DNA of 64,000 nt from a bacterium (GTDB lineage Bacteria; Armatimonadota; Zipacnadia; Zipacnadales; Zipacnadaceae). The stretch spans positions 1 through 64,000 of the forward strand of contig JAUVZM010000006.1 of the NCBI GenBank assembly GCA_030602615.1. Reading direction: 5' to 3'. Under the pieces are notes generated by a model, which saw nothing but the letters and a program-made list of their open reading frames with translations, ran no database searches and was not told the origin of the DNA. This document shows, piece by piece, positions 10,601 to 19,041 of the stretch; the first letter of the stretch is position 1, and the number at the start of each line of letters is the position of its first letter. The position numbers were made by a program, and so were the translations under genes.

Positions 10601-10673
10601 GCCCGAAAGGGTCCAGCAGCGTCCCGGCCATCACACCAGCCGTAGTGAGAAAAGCCCGTCGACTCATCTCCAT
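7641..10673 (-). CDS. formate dehydrogenase catalytic subunit (Mo/W-bisPGD, FDH-N type, Cys variant, Tat signal)
   Basis: SRRAFLTTAG Tat motif, CPYCGVGCG FeS motif, ARLCHSSTVAALAASFGRGAMTNHF with Cys at the usual Sec position. Confidence 0.95.
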   Translation of the reverse strand: MEMSRRAFLTTAGVMAGTLLDPFGLDLSTTRAYAQRVSIKRGRISTTICPYCGVGCGILISAAEGKIVDVTGDPDHPINQGALCSKGAALSQVVNERRLNKVLYRAAGARDWEEKDWDWTIDRIAEKIKETRDATFELTDQQDRVVNRTSAIGCLGSAALDNEECYLVSKFARALGIVYLDHCARLCHSSTVAALAASFGRGAMTNHFNDIANSDCILIIGSNAAEMHPISFKWVTKAMEKGAKLISADPRFTRTSSRADIYVPFRPGTDVALIGGMINYALQNDLIQREYVVAHTNASFLLDPGFEFDAGLFGEYTGTLLQNAKYTKEHWRYQTDAGGTIKKDPTLKDPHCVYQRLKKHFSRYTPEVMSAITGTPQDVFLQAAEAFCATHEPDKSGTIMYSMGTTQHTTGTQNIRTYAILQMLLGNIGVAGGGINALRGESNVQGSTDHCILYHILPGYLKSPTTENDSLQAYLGKWTPVSQDSKSANWWQNYPKYIVSLLKAFWGDHATEENDFAYDYLPKRTGDCSHLALFHEMDEGNIKALINIGHNPAVSGANLNVVRRALGKLDWLVVFDLFETETAAFWKRPGVDPSNIQTEVFLLPAAVSFEKEGSVTNSGRWGQWRYQAVPPPGHAKSDLWILTRLVEALKKVYADGGTFPGPIEHLDWSYGDEEPDVHLVAKEINGYFLRDVELKGTLYKTGDLVPSFAALQADGSTNSGNWLYCGSYTDKGNMMARRERSAPEDDPIDLNPNWSWCWPVNRRILYNRASCDAKGRPWAPDKPVVAYDWQAGKWLGDVPDGGWPPLRNLDGTRNPDGKYSFIMRKEGHGSLFSPGPKDGPFPEHYEPLESPVLNRLSDQQNNPMIRVWRPAETGNAEKFPIVATSFRLTEHYQTGSLTRNQPWLVELMPGPFIEIGVALAARKGIENGDLVTMSSARGEVTMHAVVTARIGSLQLGDKTVDVVGLVWHFGYQGLATGDSANLLTPHVGDANTTIPEYKAFLCDIRKGGTI

Positions 10674-11115
10674 GCTTTAGATTCTCCTTAGTAGAGTGTC
10701 TTCGATATTGGGGCGAAGGCTGGGCCCGATACGCTGATCGGACGTCGGCCCATCCCGCAAGTCGGGTCCCGTCAACTGCCACAGCAGCGACGTCACCCTG
10801 TGCAGACCGGCCTCTCTCTCAGCGCTTCTCGATGGACACCAGGCTCGCAAATAGCCAAAGGGCTTCACGTCCAAAGGGCTCCACGTCCTTGAGCGATGGG
10901 TCGCACCAGCACGCATGGTACTGTCCTTAGTCTGGCATTGTCAAGACTCACCGAGTGATAGAGCCGCTGAGTGATACGGCTCACGGAGTAACTCGTGGCT
11001 CCTTGCGTTTCTCAGCTTTTTTGAATTGACTGAAAGCAGGAAGTTGTGCAGAGAAGCGGGGTGCTATCGGTGAGAATCCGCCGAACGACTACGATCTGGC
11101 GTTGCTGCGGGGTGG

Positions 11116-11298
11116 TCAACAAGTGGTGTTAACGCAATATGGCCAGTTCAGCGCGTTTCGGGTCGCCGACGCGCCGGTGAGGTCGGGCCCGTCGTTTCCC
11201 CACAGAATGCAGTTCGTGATGACCGGAGTGCCACCACCATAGTTGCTAAGTCCGTCCCCCGTGTTCGAAGCAATCGTGTTGTTGGTCAGGATCGGGGA
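11116..11298 (-). pseudogene. relic of a right-handed parallel beta-helix (PbH1) surface protein
   Basis: Minus-strand frame reads PILTNNTIASNTGDGLSNYGGGTPVITNCILWGNDGPDLTGAPATRNALNWPYCVNTTC*; no start codon or upstream repeats. Confidence 0.6.
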
Positions 11299-11301
11299 CT
11301 C

Positions 11302-11505
11302 CTATGCGAATACGGGTTGGTGCATCGCTGGCCACATTTTCTGCAGCACAAGCTCCTCCGCCCGCCGCTCGATCACGGCAAGCTCCGCGCCGGCACCTGC
11401 CTCCTGCGCCGCGACTATGCCCGCCGTTATCCCTGCCCGCACCAACTCTGCCCCGCCCTTACCTATGCTCGGAATGTCCTCAAGCGTCCTTCGGTCATTG
11501 GTCAC
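11302..11505 (-). CDS. small hypothetical protein
   Basis: 67 aa with GTG start preceded by GGAGGTAACGGGCA. Confidence 0.5.
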   Translation of the reverse strand: MTNDRRTLEDIPSIGKGGAELVRAGITAGIVAAQEAGAGAELAVIERRAEELVLQKMWPAMHQPVFA

Positions 11506-11654
11506 TGCCCGTTACCTCCTGCCTCGTCCATACTGTCCGGCTGCATCAGTGCATCCAGGTCTTCGCCCTTCGCACCCCTGCGCCTGCTCGACGGGAGGGC
11601 AGCAGGGCCGAGGCCGGTGCGACCCGAGGTCCCCGCTGCCCTCTGCCGATTCGG

Positions 11655-11864
11655 TCAGGTTGGCCGCTGCAGCGCGGCATAGACTATCAGCCCCAATATT
11701 GCCACTCCGATACAGGCCGATCCCACTATCGGCCAATATGGCGCTAGTGTTGCCACGAGCCACGGTAGAGCCGCTGCCACAATGAACATGACCAGGATCC
11801 ACCATTCCGCGCTCAGATACTCGCTCCGCTCGTCCTCGAATTCTTTCCTTTGCTGCTCACTCAT
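11655..11864 (-). CDS. small membrane protein with two TM segments
   Basis: MSEQQRKEFEDERSEYLSAEWWILVMFIVAAALPWLVATLAPYWPIVGSACIGVAILGLIVYAALQRPT. Confidence 0.6.
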   Translation of the reverse strand: MSEQQRKEFEDERSEYLSAEWWILVMFIVAAALPWLVATLAPYWPIVGSACIGVAILGLIVYAALQRPT

Positions 11865-11894
11865 CCAACTCGCTTCTTCCTATTCTGCTTCTGC

Positions 11895-12011
11895 CTACTC
11901 GACTAACCAGAACCACACCCTGTATCCAATGCCAGCCAGGACGTGCAGGATGCCCACTACTGCCGGTGCTAACAGCAGCACCCCGAATACGACTACCACC
12001 TTCCGGTTCAT
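11895..12011 (-). CDS. 38-aa single-TM small protein
   Basis: MNRKVVVVFGVLLLAPAVVGILHVLAGIGYRVWFWLVE preceded by GAGGAGGTGACGGTG; the listed 78-aa ORF probably starts here. Confidence 0.5.
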   Translation of the reverse strand: MNRKVVVVFGVLLLAPAVVGILHVLAGIGYRVWFWLVE

Positions 12012-12247
12012 CACCGTCACCTCCTCACCAGGTGCCCGTTGGTTAGCCCGGCGGGCGGCAAACTGATCTGAGTGAAGACCCGCCACCCGGCCCGCCTGCT
12101 CGACGGTTAGCTCTATGTATATTCTAGCCAATCTTCGGCAATACAGAATCAGGGAATCCCTTAATTACACCTTCGAAATCCCTTAATTCCTGGGGGAGAG
12201 GGCTGTGGGGAAAAAGCGCAGTATAGCGCGATCAGTGGCTGGTCCTG

Positions 12248-12895
12248 TCAAGCGTCGAACGAGGTCAGTCCTTCGTGGATGGCATATTTTACGAGCTCGG
12301 CGAGGCTGTCAACTCCCAATTTCCTCATTATGTGATGGCGGTGTGTCTCGACGGTCTTGGGACTGACGTAGAGCTCCGAAGCAATTTCATTGGTACTTTT
12401 TCCCTCCGCCAAGAGCTGAAGCACCTCGCGCTGGCGGGGCGTCAGGACGGCCCAAGCAGAAGAGTCATCCTCTGCCAATCCACTGACATAATCTTCCACC
12501 ACCACTTCACTGATTTGGGGACTGAGATAGGTGCGACCGGCGGCGACGGAGCGAATAGCGCTGACCAATTCTTCAGCAGCACAATCCTTCAACAGATAGC
12601 CGGAGGCACCCGCCTGTAGCGCCCCGGCCACGAAGCGCCGGTCTAAATGCATTGACAAAACGATGACCTTCGGGGCCGGAGACTGTGCCAGAATCTGGCG
12701 AGTGGCTTCAACGCCGTTAAGATTCGGCATAGCCAGATCCATAACGACGACATCAACAGACTGCTGTGTCGCCAGTTCAACGGCCTCTCGGCCGTCGCTG
12801 GCTTCGGCCACCACTTCGATATCGGGCTCCGCATCAAGCAGGCGGCGTAGGCCACTGCGCACAATATTGTGGTCATCTGCCAGCAACACTCGCAT
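12248..12895 (-). CDS. NarL/FixJ family response regulator
   Basis: LLADDHNIVRSGL receiver, VVMDLAMPNLNGVEATRQI, C-terminal LTPRQREVLQLLAEGKSTNEIASEL LuxR HTH. Confidence 0.95.
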   Translation of the reverse strand: MRVLLADDHNIVRSGLRRLLDAEPDIEVVAEASDGREAVELATQQSVDVVVMDLAMPNLNGVEATRQILAQSPAPKVIVLSMHLDRRFVAGALQAGASGYLLKDCAAEELVSAIRSVAAGRTYLSPQISEVVVEDYVSGLAEDDSSAWAVLTPRQREVLQLLAEGKSTNEIASELYVSPKTVETHRHHIMRKLGVDSLAELVKYAIHEGLTSFDA

Positions 12896-12902
12896 ATCCA
12901 GC

Positions 12903-14417
12903 TCACTGCTCCTTATCTGTTGCGGCTTGTTCCTGCAGCTTCAGCGGCACTATCATAGCAACTCGGGTGCCGGCGCCCGGCTGTGACTCTATCTGCAGGA
13001 CGCCGCCGACATAGTTTAGCCGTTCTCGAACGTTAAACAGCCCAAACCCAGGAGGACGCCCGCGGGAATCCAGTTGCGCCATGTCAAAGCCGACACCCGC
13101 GTCCTGCACTACTACTCGCACATGGTCACCGTTCCTATCAATAGAGACTCTTGCTGTGTTAGTCTGGGCATGCTTGATAACGTTGATTAGCAGCTCGCGC
13201 ACCGCCCGGAACAGAAGGATGCTGACCTCGTCACCAATCGGTGGGAGTTGGCTATTCTGCTCGATCCTAAACACCACGCCGTGCTCTTCTTCTAGCTGTT
13301 CAGCCAGCCATTCCACCGCTGCCACAAAACCCAGCTCGTACAAAACCGGAGGACTCAACCGAAATGTCAGTGAGCGGGTCCTACTGATGGCCTCCTCGAG
13401 TAATCCACGGACTTCACCGGAGATTGAAGCCACAGCAGACGCGGGCGACGACTCATCCAGACCCGCCATTCTCATTTTGCACAGCGCAAGGGTCTGACTG
13501 ATATCGTCGTGCAGCCCGGCAGCGATTGCCCGCCGTTCTTCCTCTTCGACTGAGGACAACCGCATTGCCAGCGCCCGCAACCGCTGCTGATAAATGTGCA
13601 GTTGCCGCTCGGCTTCTTTGCGCTCGGTGATGTCACGCAATACTCCCTCGACGCCTAAGACCCGGCCCTCATCATCCTTCATTATGTAGCTATTCACTGA
13701 GGTGGGGATGACAGTACCATCGCTGTGTCTTAGGTTTATCTCAAAGTCAGTGACTGTATCCTTCTGGCTGAGCTCCTCTAGCAATATATCGCGCTGGGCA
13801 GGGTCAGCGTAGAACCTGCTGGCTGGCTGCCCAATTACTTCCTCAGCAGCGTATCCAGTGGTTTGCTGTACCGAGGGACTAACCAAGATCACTCGACCCT
13901 CAGCGTCAGTACGAAAGAAAACGTCCTGTATGCCGTCAAAGACTGAGCGGAATAGTTCCTCACTTTCCCTAATCCTGGTCGTCGCTTGCGCGCTCTTTTC
14001 GCTGAGCCAGGCAACGGTCGCACTTACGACAACAAATAGACAACTCCTGACAATATCGTCCGTAAGTGAACCTAAGGAAGCAAAATGATGTGACAGCAGT
14101 AGAAAAGCTCCAGAAGAGACGGCCAAGGGAATTCCCCATCTCTTCCACCAGAGGCTCGCAATGATAATGGGTACGTAAAAAAGGTGACTGACGATGACTT
14201 GTTGGCGCAAACTGAAGTGGAAATGGAGAGTAGAAAGCAGACAGACAGCCCATAGTAAGCTTAGCAGGACCAGCCGTACGAACTGAGAGGGTTTCTTTGA
14301 TTGCTCCGACACCTGCACTGTTGCCCCCCCTGGCAGAATGCTGCGGCGTACTAGCGGCACCAGGGCAACTATCAATATAGCCCCCATAGCTGTGCAAGTT
14401 ATAGCAACAGTACCCAT
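12903..14417 (-). CDS. membrane PAS-domain sensor histidine kinase (HisKA_3/NarX-type)
   Basis: N-terminal TM helices, PAS core, EEERRAIAAGLHDDISQTLALCKM, C-terminal GVGFDM...GFGLFNVRERL; AGGAGGGGTGAA RBS before ATG. Confidence 0.93.
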   Translation of the reverse strand: MGTVAITCTAMGAILIVALVPLVRRSILPGGATVQVSEQSKKPSQFVRLVLLSLLWAVCLLSTLHFHFSLRQQVIVSHLFYVPIIIASLWWKRWGIPLAVSSGAFLLLSHHFASLGSLTDDIVRSCLFVVVSATVAWLSEKSAQATTRIRESEELFRSVFDGIQDVFFRTDAEGRVILVSPSVQQTTGYAAEEVIGQPASRFYADPAQRDILLEELSQKDTVTDFEINLRHSDGTVIPTSVNSYIMKDDEGRVLGVEGVLRDITERKEAERQLHIYQQRLRALAMRLSSVEEEERRAIAAGLHDDISQTLALCKMRMAGLDESSPASAVASISGEVRGLLEEAISRTRSLTFRLSPPVLYELGFVAAVEWLAEQLEEEHGVVFRIEQNSQLPPIGDEVSILLFRAVRELLINVIKHAQTNTARVSIDRNGDHVRVVVQDAGVGFDMAQLDSRGRPPGFGLFNVRERLNYVGGVLQIESQPGAGTRVAMIVPLKLQEQAATDKEQ

Positions 14418-14498
14418 TTCACCCCTCCTGCTAACCGTTGGCAGGGAAAGATGTCGGCTGACCACGCAGCAGGCGTGCATCGACTCACCTGCAGGGTG

Positions 14499-15104
14499 TT
14501 ATTGAATTTCAGTCTCCACCATCTCGGCAAGCTGGCGAGCGCGGGCCAGATCTTCAGGTGTGTTCACATTCAGCAGGAGACGATCAGGCGATCCAAACTG
14601 CCGCAGTTCCTTTTCCGGGATCCGCCGCAAACCAATTTGCTCAAAGAAGCTATCCACCCGACGCTGACCACGGGCCAGAGCCTGGTCAATCGCCGCCAGA
14701 CATGCCGAAGAATAAGCAGCACACAGTGGCTGATCGCGGCCACTGACCACCGGCACGACAGCGTCGGCGCCGACCAGAACATCTACTAGAGAGGCCAGCA
14801 GTTCGCTGCTGACAAAAGGCACGTCGCAGGAGACAACCAGATAGGCATCAGCGGGGACCTTGTGCATGCCTGTAGCAATTGCTGCCAGCGGCCCAGCCAT
14901 AGCGCGCTCATCAGCAACCAGGTCTATACCCGACGGACCCCGGTCCCCACCGACCACCAGCATCTCATCGACTACCCGAGCAACAGCCCGGCAGACGCGG
15001 ACAATCATAGGCGCGCCGGCCACCGCCAGCCAGCACTTGTCAGGACCTAGCCGGCGGCTGTGACTGCCAGCCAGGATCAGCCCAACTGTTCGATGATCAT
15101 TCAT
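14499..15104 (-). CDS. mobA: molybdenum cofactor guanylyltransferase
   Basis: VGLILAGSHSRRLGPDKCWL nucleotidyltransferase signature; VVSCDVPFVSSELL. Confidence 0.88.
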   Translation of the reverse strand: MNDHRTVGLILAGSHSRRLGPDKCWLAVAGAPMIVRVCRAVARVVDEMLVVGGDRGPSGIDLVADERAMAGPLAAIATGMHKVPADAYLVVSCDVPFVSSELLASLVDVLVGADAVVPVVSGRDQPLCAAYSSACLAAIDQALARGQRRVDSFFEQIGLRRIPEKELRQFGSPDRLLLNVNTPEDLARARQLAEMVETEIQ

Positions 15105-15161
15105 CAGTATCGCCCGCTGCAGCCGTCCGAGGTATGTGCTGACAATTCTCTCTATCCGACA

Positions 15162-15699
15162 TTACCCATATGCCTTCCTACTACGTATAATATTCTTCGC
15201 TTGACACACCAATTCCTCGCGCTGCTGGCCAAGTAGCTCAGCTAGCTCGCCATACTCAGGCCCAAACAGACCCCTCCAACTGCTGACGTAGGCGGCGTGC
15301 CAGCATAGGGCTGGTACCATCCGTTGAGACTGCGATGCTCATCGGCCCTCGGCCGATAGTTGCGGGTACGAAGAAATTACACAATTCAGGATGGTCTACA
15401 ACATTGACCAGTTGGCCAGCCTCCAGCGCCGCACGACCAATCTGCTCGTTGACCGTCGGGTCATCTGCGCTTGCTATTACCAAGAAGGCCTCACGAATGT
15501 CGGCAACTGTCGCCTCTTGGACTTTGGCCTCGATCTTCCCTCTTGCAGCCAATCTCTGCAGCTCCTCGGTCATCTTCGGCGTGACGGCAGCACCGGCTTC
15601 TGGCAAGCCACTGACCTTCCTCGTGGCCACCGCACCACCACCAACCACCACGCATCGCTTGTCAGTAAGCAACAACGCCATGGGATAGGTATTACTCAT
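15162..15699 (-). pseudogene. precorrin-2 dehydrogenase (siroheme biosynthesis), interrupted by an apparent 1-nt frameshift
   Basis: CVVVGGGAVATRKVSGL...VNVVDHPELCNFFVPATIGRGPMSIAVSTDGTSPMLARRLRQQLEG in one frame; LFGPEYGELAELLGQQREELVCQAKNIIRSRKAYG* continues in the shifted frame. Confidence 0.85.
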
Positions 15700-15859
15700 C
15701 GCGAGGACACAGTAGTTGTGATGTAACAATCTGGCTCCAATAGAAGTGCTATTGACGGACAGCGTGAGCTGTGCTAAACTGACACTGAGTGGTAAGGGTT
15801 CGAGTAACAGTCGCGTATAGGATAACATTTAGCCAGCGAGAGTCAAGTCTCATGATCGC

Positions 15860-16294
15860 TTGGTGAGGCAAGCCGTGACCAAGATAGATAGCTTGTTTGA
15901 TCTGAAGGCCGTGCGGGAGGAGTTGCGGCTGAGCCAGTCAGAACTCGCGGCGCTCCTGGGTGTCTCTCCGCGCACAATCCAGAGCAACGAACAAGGCTGG
16001 CGCAAGCCCAGCCCGGCTTTGGAGAAGTCAATCCTACTGCTTCTCATCGCCTGGCGACAGGGTGAAGACTTCAGTTCGCACGCCTGCTACAAGACAGTGG
16101 ATTGTGATCCGAAGACGCGTAACCAGTGTCTGATTCACCGGTCACGGCAGGGCCATCTCTGTTGGTTCTTGACCGGGAATATGTGTAATGGCAGGCGCCT
16201 ATACAATTGGCAGGATAAGAAGCAGGTATGTGGAGAATGTCTGGTCTTACAGACTCTCCTGCGTGGCAATGTGGCGGAACCGCACCCGGACTAA
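15860..16294 (+). CDS. XRE-family HTH regulator fused to a Cys-rich C-terminal domain
   Basis: LRLSQSELAALLGVSPRTIQSNEQGWRKPS HTH; seven Cys in the C-terminal half including LCWFLTGNMCNG and CGEC. Confidence 0.8.
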   Translation: MVRQAVTKIDSLFDLKAVREELRLSQSELAALLGVSPRTIQSNEQGWRKPSPALEKSILLLLIAWRQGEDFSSHACYKTVDCDPKTRNQCLIHRSRQGHLCWFLTGNMCNGRRLYNWQDKKQVCGECLVLQTLLRGNVAEPHPD

Positions 16295-16542
16295 GCCCGC
16301 AGACCTCTGTTTAACTGGGATTTCCCATCTCTGGCAAGCGAAGTCAAGTACAGAAACATTCTTCTGTGCCCTAGCTGGTGATTGACTTCGCTAGGGTGCT
16401 CCGCGACGCCATTGAGCCACGGTGGGTCAAGTAGTGTATTCGAGCGTGTCACGAAGGCCCCCTCATAGTTTTTGCCCCCCCACGATCCCCGCAACTACTA
16501 CCCCAGATGTTGTCCCCTCCCCGTCAGAGGAGTTTGCATCAG

Positions 16543-17478
16543 TTACATTGTGAAAAACTTATCTGCTATCACGCCGAGGGTCAACAGCAATCCGGTAACC
16601 AGATGTAGTGGTATGGTGGTCGCGTTTGCCGGGGTTAGTCGCGCAAGGTCATCGTAGTGCAGCAGAGCCGTCTTTACGGCGAAGATAGCCAAAGGAACCG
16701 TTAACAGCGCCATTGCCGCGAGCGCTGGCAGCAGTCCGGTTACCAGGCCCAGCAAGAGGGCCAGGTAGGTTGCTGCCACCAGACCCGCATAGACGTAGCT
16801 GGCCCGGCGCCGGCCTAAGCGCACTACCCAGTGTAGTTTGCTGACCGCTTTGTCGGCTGCGTAATCCTGAAACTGATTTATCCACAACACCGCCATAATC
16901 AAGAAAGCCACCGGCAAAGAAGCCACCAGCGCCTGCGTGGAAAAAGATTGCACCTGCACGTAATAGGTTCCCAACACTGGCAATACCCCGAAGTTCAAGC
17001 CGATAAATAGCTCGCCGATGCCGCGGTAGCCAAGTTGCAGCGGCCCCGCAGTATAAAAGAAGCCAGACAACCCCCCTATTACCCCCAACACCAGTATCGG
17101 CCAGCCCCGCAACCAGGTGAGATACAGGCCCAGCAGGGCACCGACCAGCAGACAGATAAGCGAAGCGGCCAGAACATGTTTGGCACACACTAGGCCCTGC
17201 TGGATCGCTCGGCTGCCACCAGTAAAGGGACGGACGAATTCCACATTGATCTCGTCATTGCCGCTTAGATGGTCATAGTAGTCATTGGCCAGATTGGCAG
17301 TGGCCTGCAGCAACACCAGTGCCAGTAGGGTAAGCAGCAAATAGCTCCACAACAGGTGTCCACTCTCATTGTACGCCACTGCGCCCCCCACAGCTACGGG
17401 CACTATGGAGGCAGTGAAAAACTCCGGTCGGCTGGCTTTGAACCAGACACCGGCACGCTGTGCAAACCTGTTCATCAT
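16543..17478 (-). CDS. menA: UbiA-family prenyltransferase, likely 1,4-dihydroxy-2-naphthoate polyprenyltransferase
   Basis: NLANDYYDHLSGNDE Asp-rich motif, NQFQDYAADKAV second motif, multiple TM; adjacent to ubiE. Confidence 0.88.
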   Translation of the reverse strand: MMNRFAQRAGVWFKASRPEFFTASIVPVAVGGAVAYNESGHLLWSYLLLTLLALVLLQATANLANDYYDHLSGNDEINVEFVRPFTGGSRAIQQGLVCAKHVLAASLICLLVGALLGLYLTWLRGWPILVLGVIGGLSGFFYTAGPLQLGYRGIGELFIGLNFGVLPVLGTYYVQVQSFSTQALVASLPVAFLIMAVLWINQFQDYAADKAVSKLHWVVRLGRRRASYVYAGLVAATYLALLLGLVTGLLPALAAMALLTVPLAIFAVKTALLHYDDLARLTPANATTIPLHLVTGLLLTLGVIADKFFTM

Positions 17479-17582
17479 CAATTGTCTCCCCTCTGAGTCT
17501 TCCGCGACGCCTACTAATAGGCTTTCCCTCATAGTCTCTCTCCGGATTTATCCAAAGAAAGGTAAATAAGCTCGTGAATGTA

Positions 17583-18275
17583 TCACCTGACCGCTTTGTG
17601 AATGGCGGCTAATCCACTGAACATACTATCAAAGGTGACCTCCGCAAAGCCCGCTTGGCGAATGACATTGGCAAGTTCGTCAGCGCCATAGAACCGAGGA
17701 ATCGTGTGTGCAAGGTAGGCATAGCCAGCTCTAGAGCCGGAAATGATTTGTCCGAGCCGCTGAACAACGAGCCGGACATACATATGGAACAACCTTCTGA
17801 CAAACCTCGATGGTGGCTGGCTGGTTTCTAAACTCACAAACCGGCCCCCCGGTTTCAGAATCCTGTAGAACTCCCCAACGCATTGCAGCAGACTGACACG
17901 GCTGACATTGATATTGCGTGTTGCGAACGACAGGGTGATGAGGTCAAACGTCATATCGCGAAAAGGCAGAGCCTGGGCGTCGGCGAGGGTAAAGACGATT
18001 CCTGACGCTTCGGGCTTTCTGGCAGCTTTGCGGATCATGGGAAAGCAGAAATCTGTTGCAGCTATCATTGTTTTCTTGCCAGCGACGTTCCGAAGGCAAA
18101 CAGCCATCTCTCCCGTCCCGCAACAGACATCAAGCCACCGAGTACCGTCTCCGGCCGCCGCGAGCTTTGCGGCCTTCCTGCGACAAAGAGCGTCCAGGCC
18201 AAAGGTCAACACATGATTGACAAGTTCGTAGGTATGGGCAACGTCAGAGAATATGTGTTGAATGCCTCTGTTCAC
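17583..18275 (-). CDS. ubiE: UbiE/MenG demethylmenaquinone methyltransferase
   Basis: YELVNHVLTFGLDALCRRKA, WLDVCCGTGEMAV SAM motif, GTG start. Confidence 0.9.
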   Translation of the reverse strand: MNRGIQHIFSDVAHTYELVNHVLTFGLDALCRRKAAKLAAAGDGTRWLDVCCGTGEMAVCLRNVAGKKTMIAATDFCFPMIRKAARKPEASGIVFTLADAQALPFRDMTFDLITLSFATRNINVSRVSLLQCVGEFYRILKPGGRFVSLETSQPPSRFVRRLFHMYVRLVVQRLGQIISGSRAGYAYLAHTIPRFYGADELANVIRQAGFAEVTFDSMFSGLAAIHKAVR

Positions 18276-18377
18276 TGTCCCCCTTCCCTGTGGGAACGTC
18301 CGCCAACCAGCCTCCATGTCGAAGGCAACAAGGCAGACGCCAGGGCCAGCTTCATGAAGTCACCAGCAATAAACCGG

Positions 18378-18550
18378 AATTGCCCATATGGTTTCTTGGT
18401 ACTGTTAAGATTGCCCAGCCGACGCAGGAATTCCTCCCTGGCTCAGGCATTTATCTGCAGAATGTGAGTTTGGAGCCCTCTTGACGGTCATATTACCCCC
18501 AATTAGGTAACATTAGTGGTTCTTGCCGAGACAGAAGACACACTGCTCCC
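18378..18550 (-). repeat. repeat copy C: promoter-like block plus weaker sirC-tail-like segment upstream of ubiE
   Basis: Shares ATGTTAC...GGGGTA(G/A)TATGACCG(C/T)CAAGAGGGCT and CATATGGG(T/C)AAT with copy A. Confidence 0.7.
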
Positions 18551-18767
18551 CGCGCGGAGATCGGCCGCAGAGTGTTAACCATGCCGTTAGTGGATCGGGC
18601 CAAGGGCGGGGACCCATTCGGATGGTTAACATTTGACCTGGTACCGCCGAAGGTTGTTGCGTGGTAGCTGGATGTGCGATCCCGGGTGGCCGTGAGTGAA
18701 GATTGGCTCCCATGTGCCACCGATTATTGCCGCACCTCTTTCTGTCGCCCACTAGTTCCAGGAGCTT

Positions 18768-18971
18768 TTGGAGGCGGGAGTGGTTAACAATCGGGCGGAG
18801 TTGGCGCGCCGTTATGACCTCAGCCGAGCCCGGGTCACGCAGATCCTGATGCTCCTCCAGCTAGCACCGGAAATCCAAGAGCATATCCTCAACATGCCAA
18901 AGAGTACGGGCCGGTTCCCGTTTTCGGAACGGCGTCTTCGGCCGCTCACGATGTTCAACGACCACCATTAA
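18768..18971 (+). pseudogene. ParB-like HTH fragment
   Basis: VVNNRAELARRYDLSRARVTQILMLLQLAPEIQEHIL...FSERRLRPLTMF; short, lacks flanking domains. Confidence 0.55.
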
Positions 18972-19041
18972 CTCCAAGCCTTTGCCGACCTCGTGCCCAG
19001 ATAGGGCGCCATCCGCTCGTGCGCAAGAGTCCAAAGACTGG

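Noticed and set aside
7641-10673. Possible selenocysteine (UGA) in formate dehydrogenase
   Set aside because: The Sec position is encoded as Cys in ARLCHSS and the ORF is continuous, so no SECIS is needed
18543-18562. ctccccgcgcggagatcgg as a degenerate distal att site matching the tRNA 3' end
   Set aside because: Match to ctccccggggcggattcgaacc is too short and imperfect to claim without an empty-site comparison
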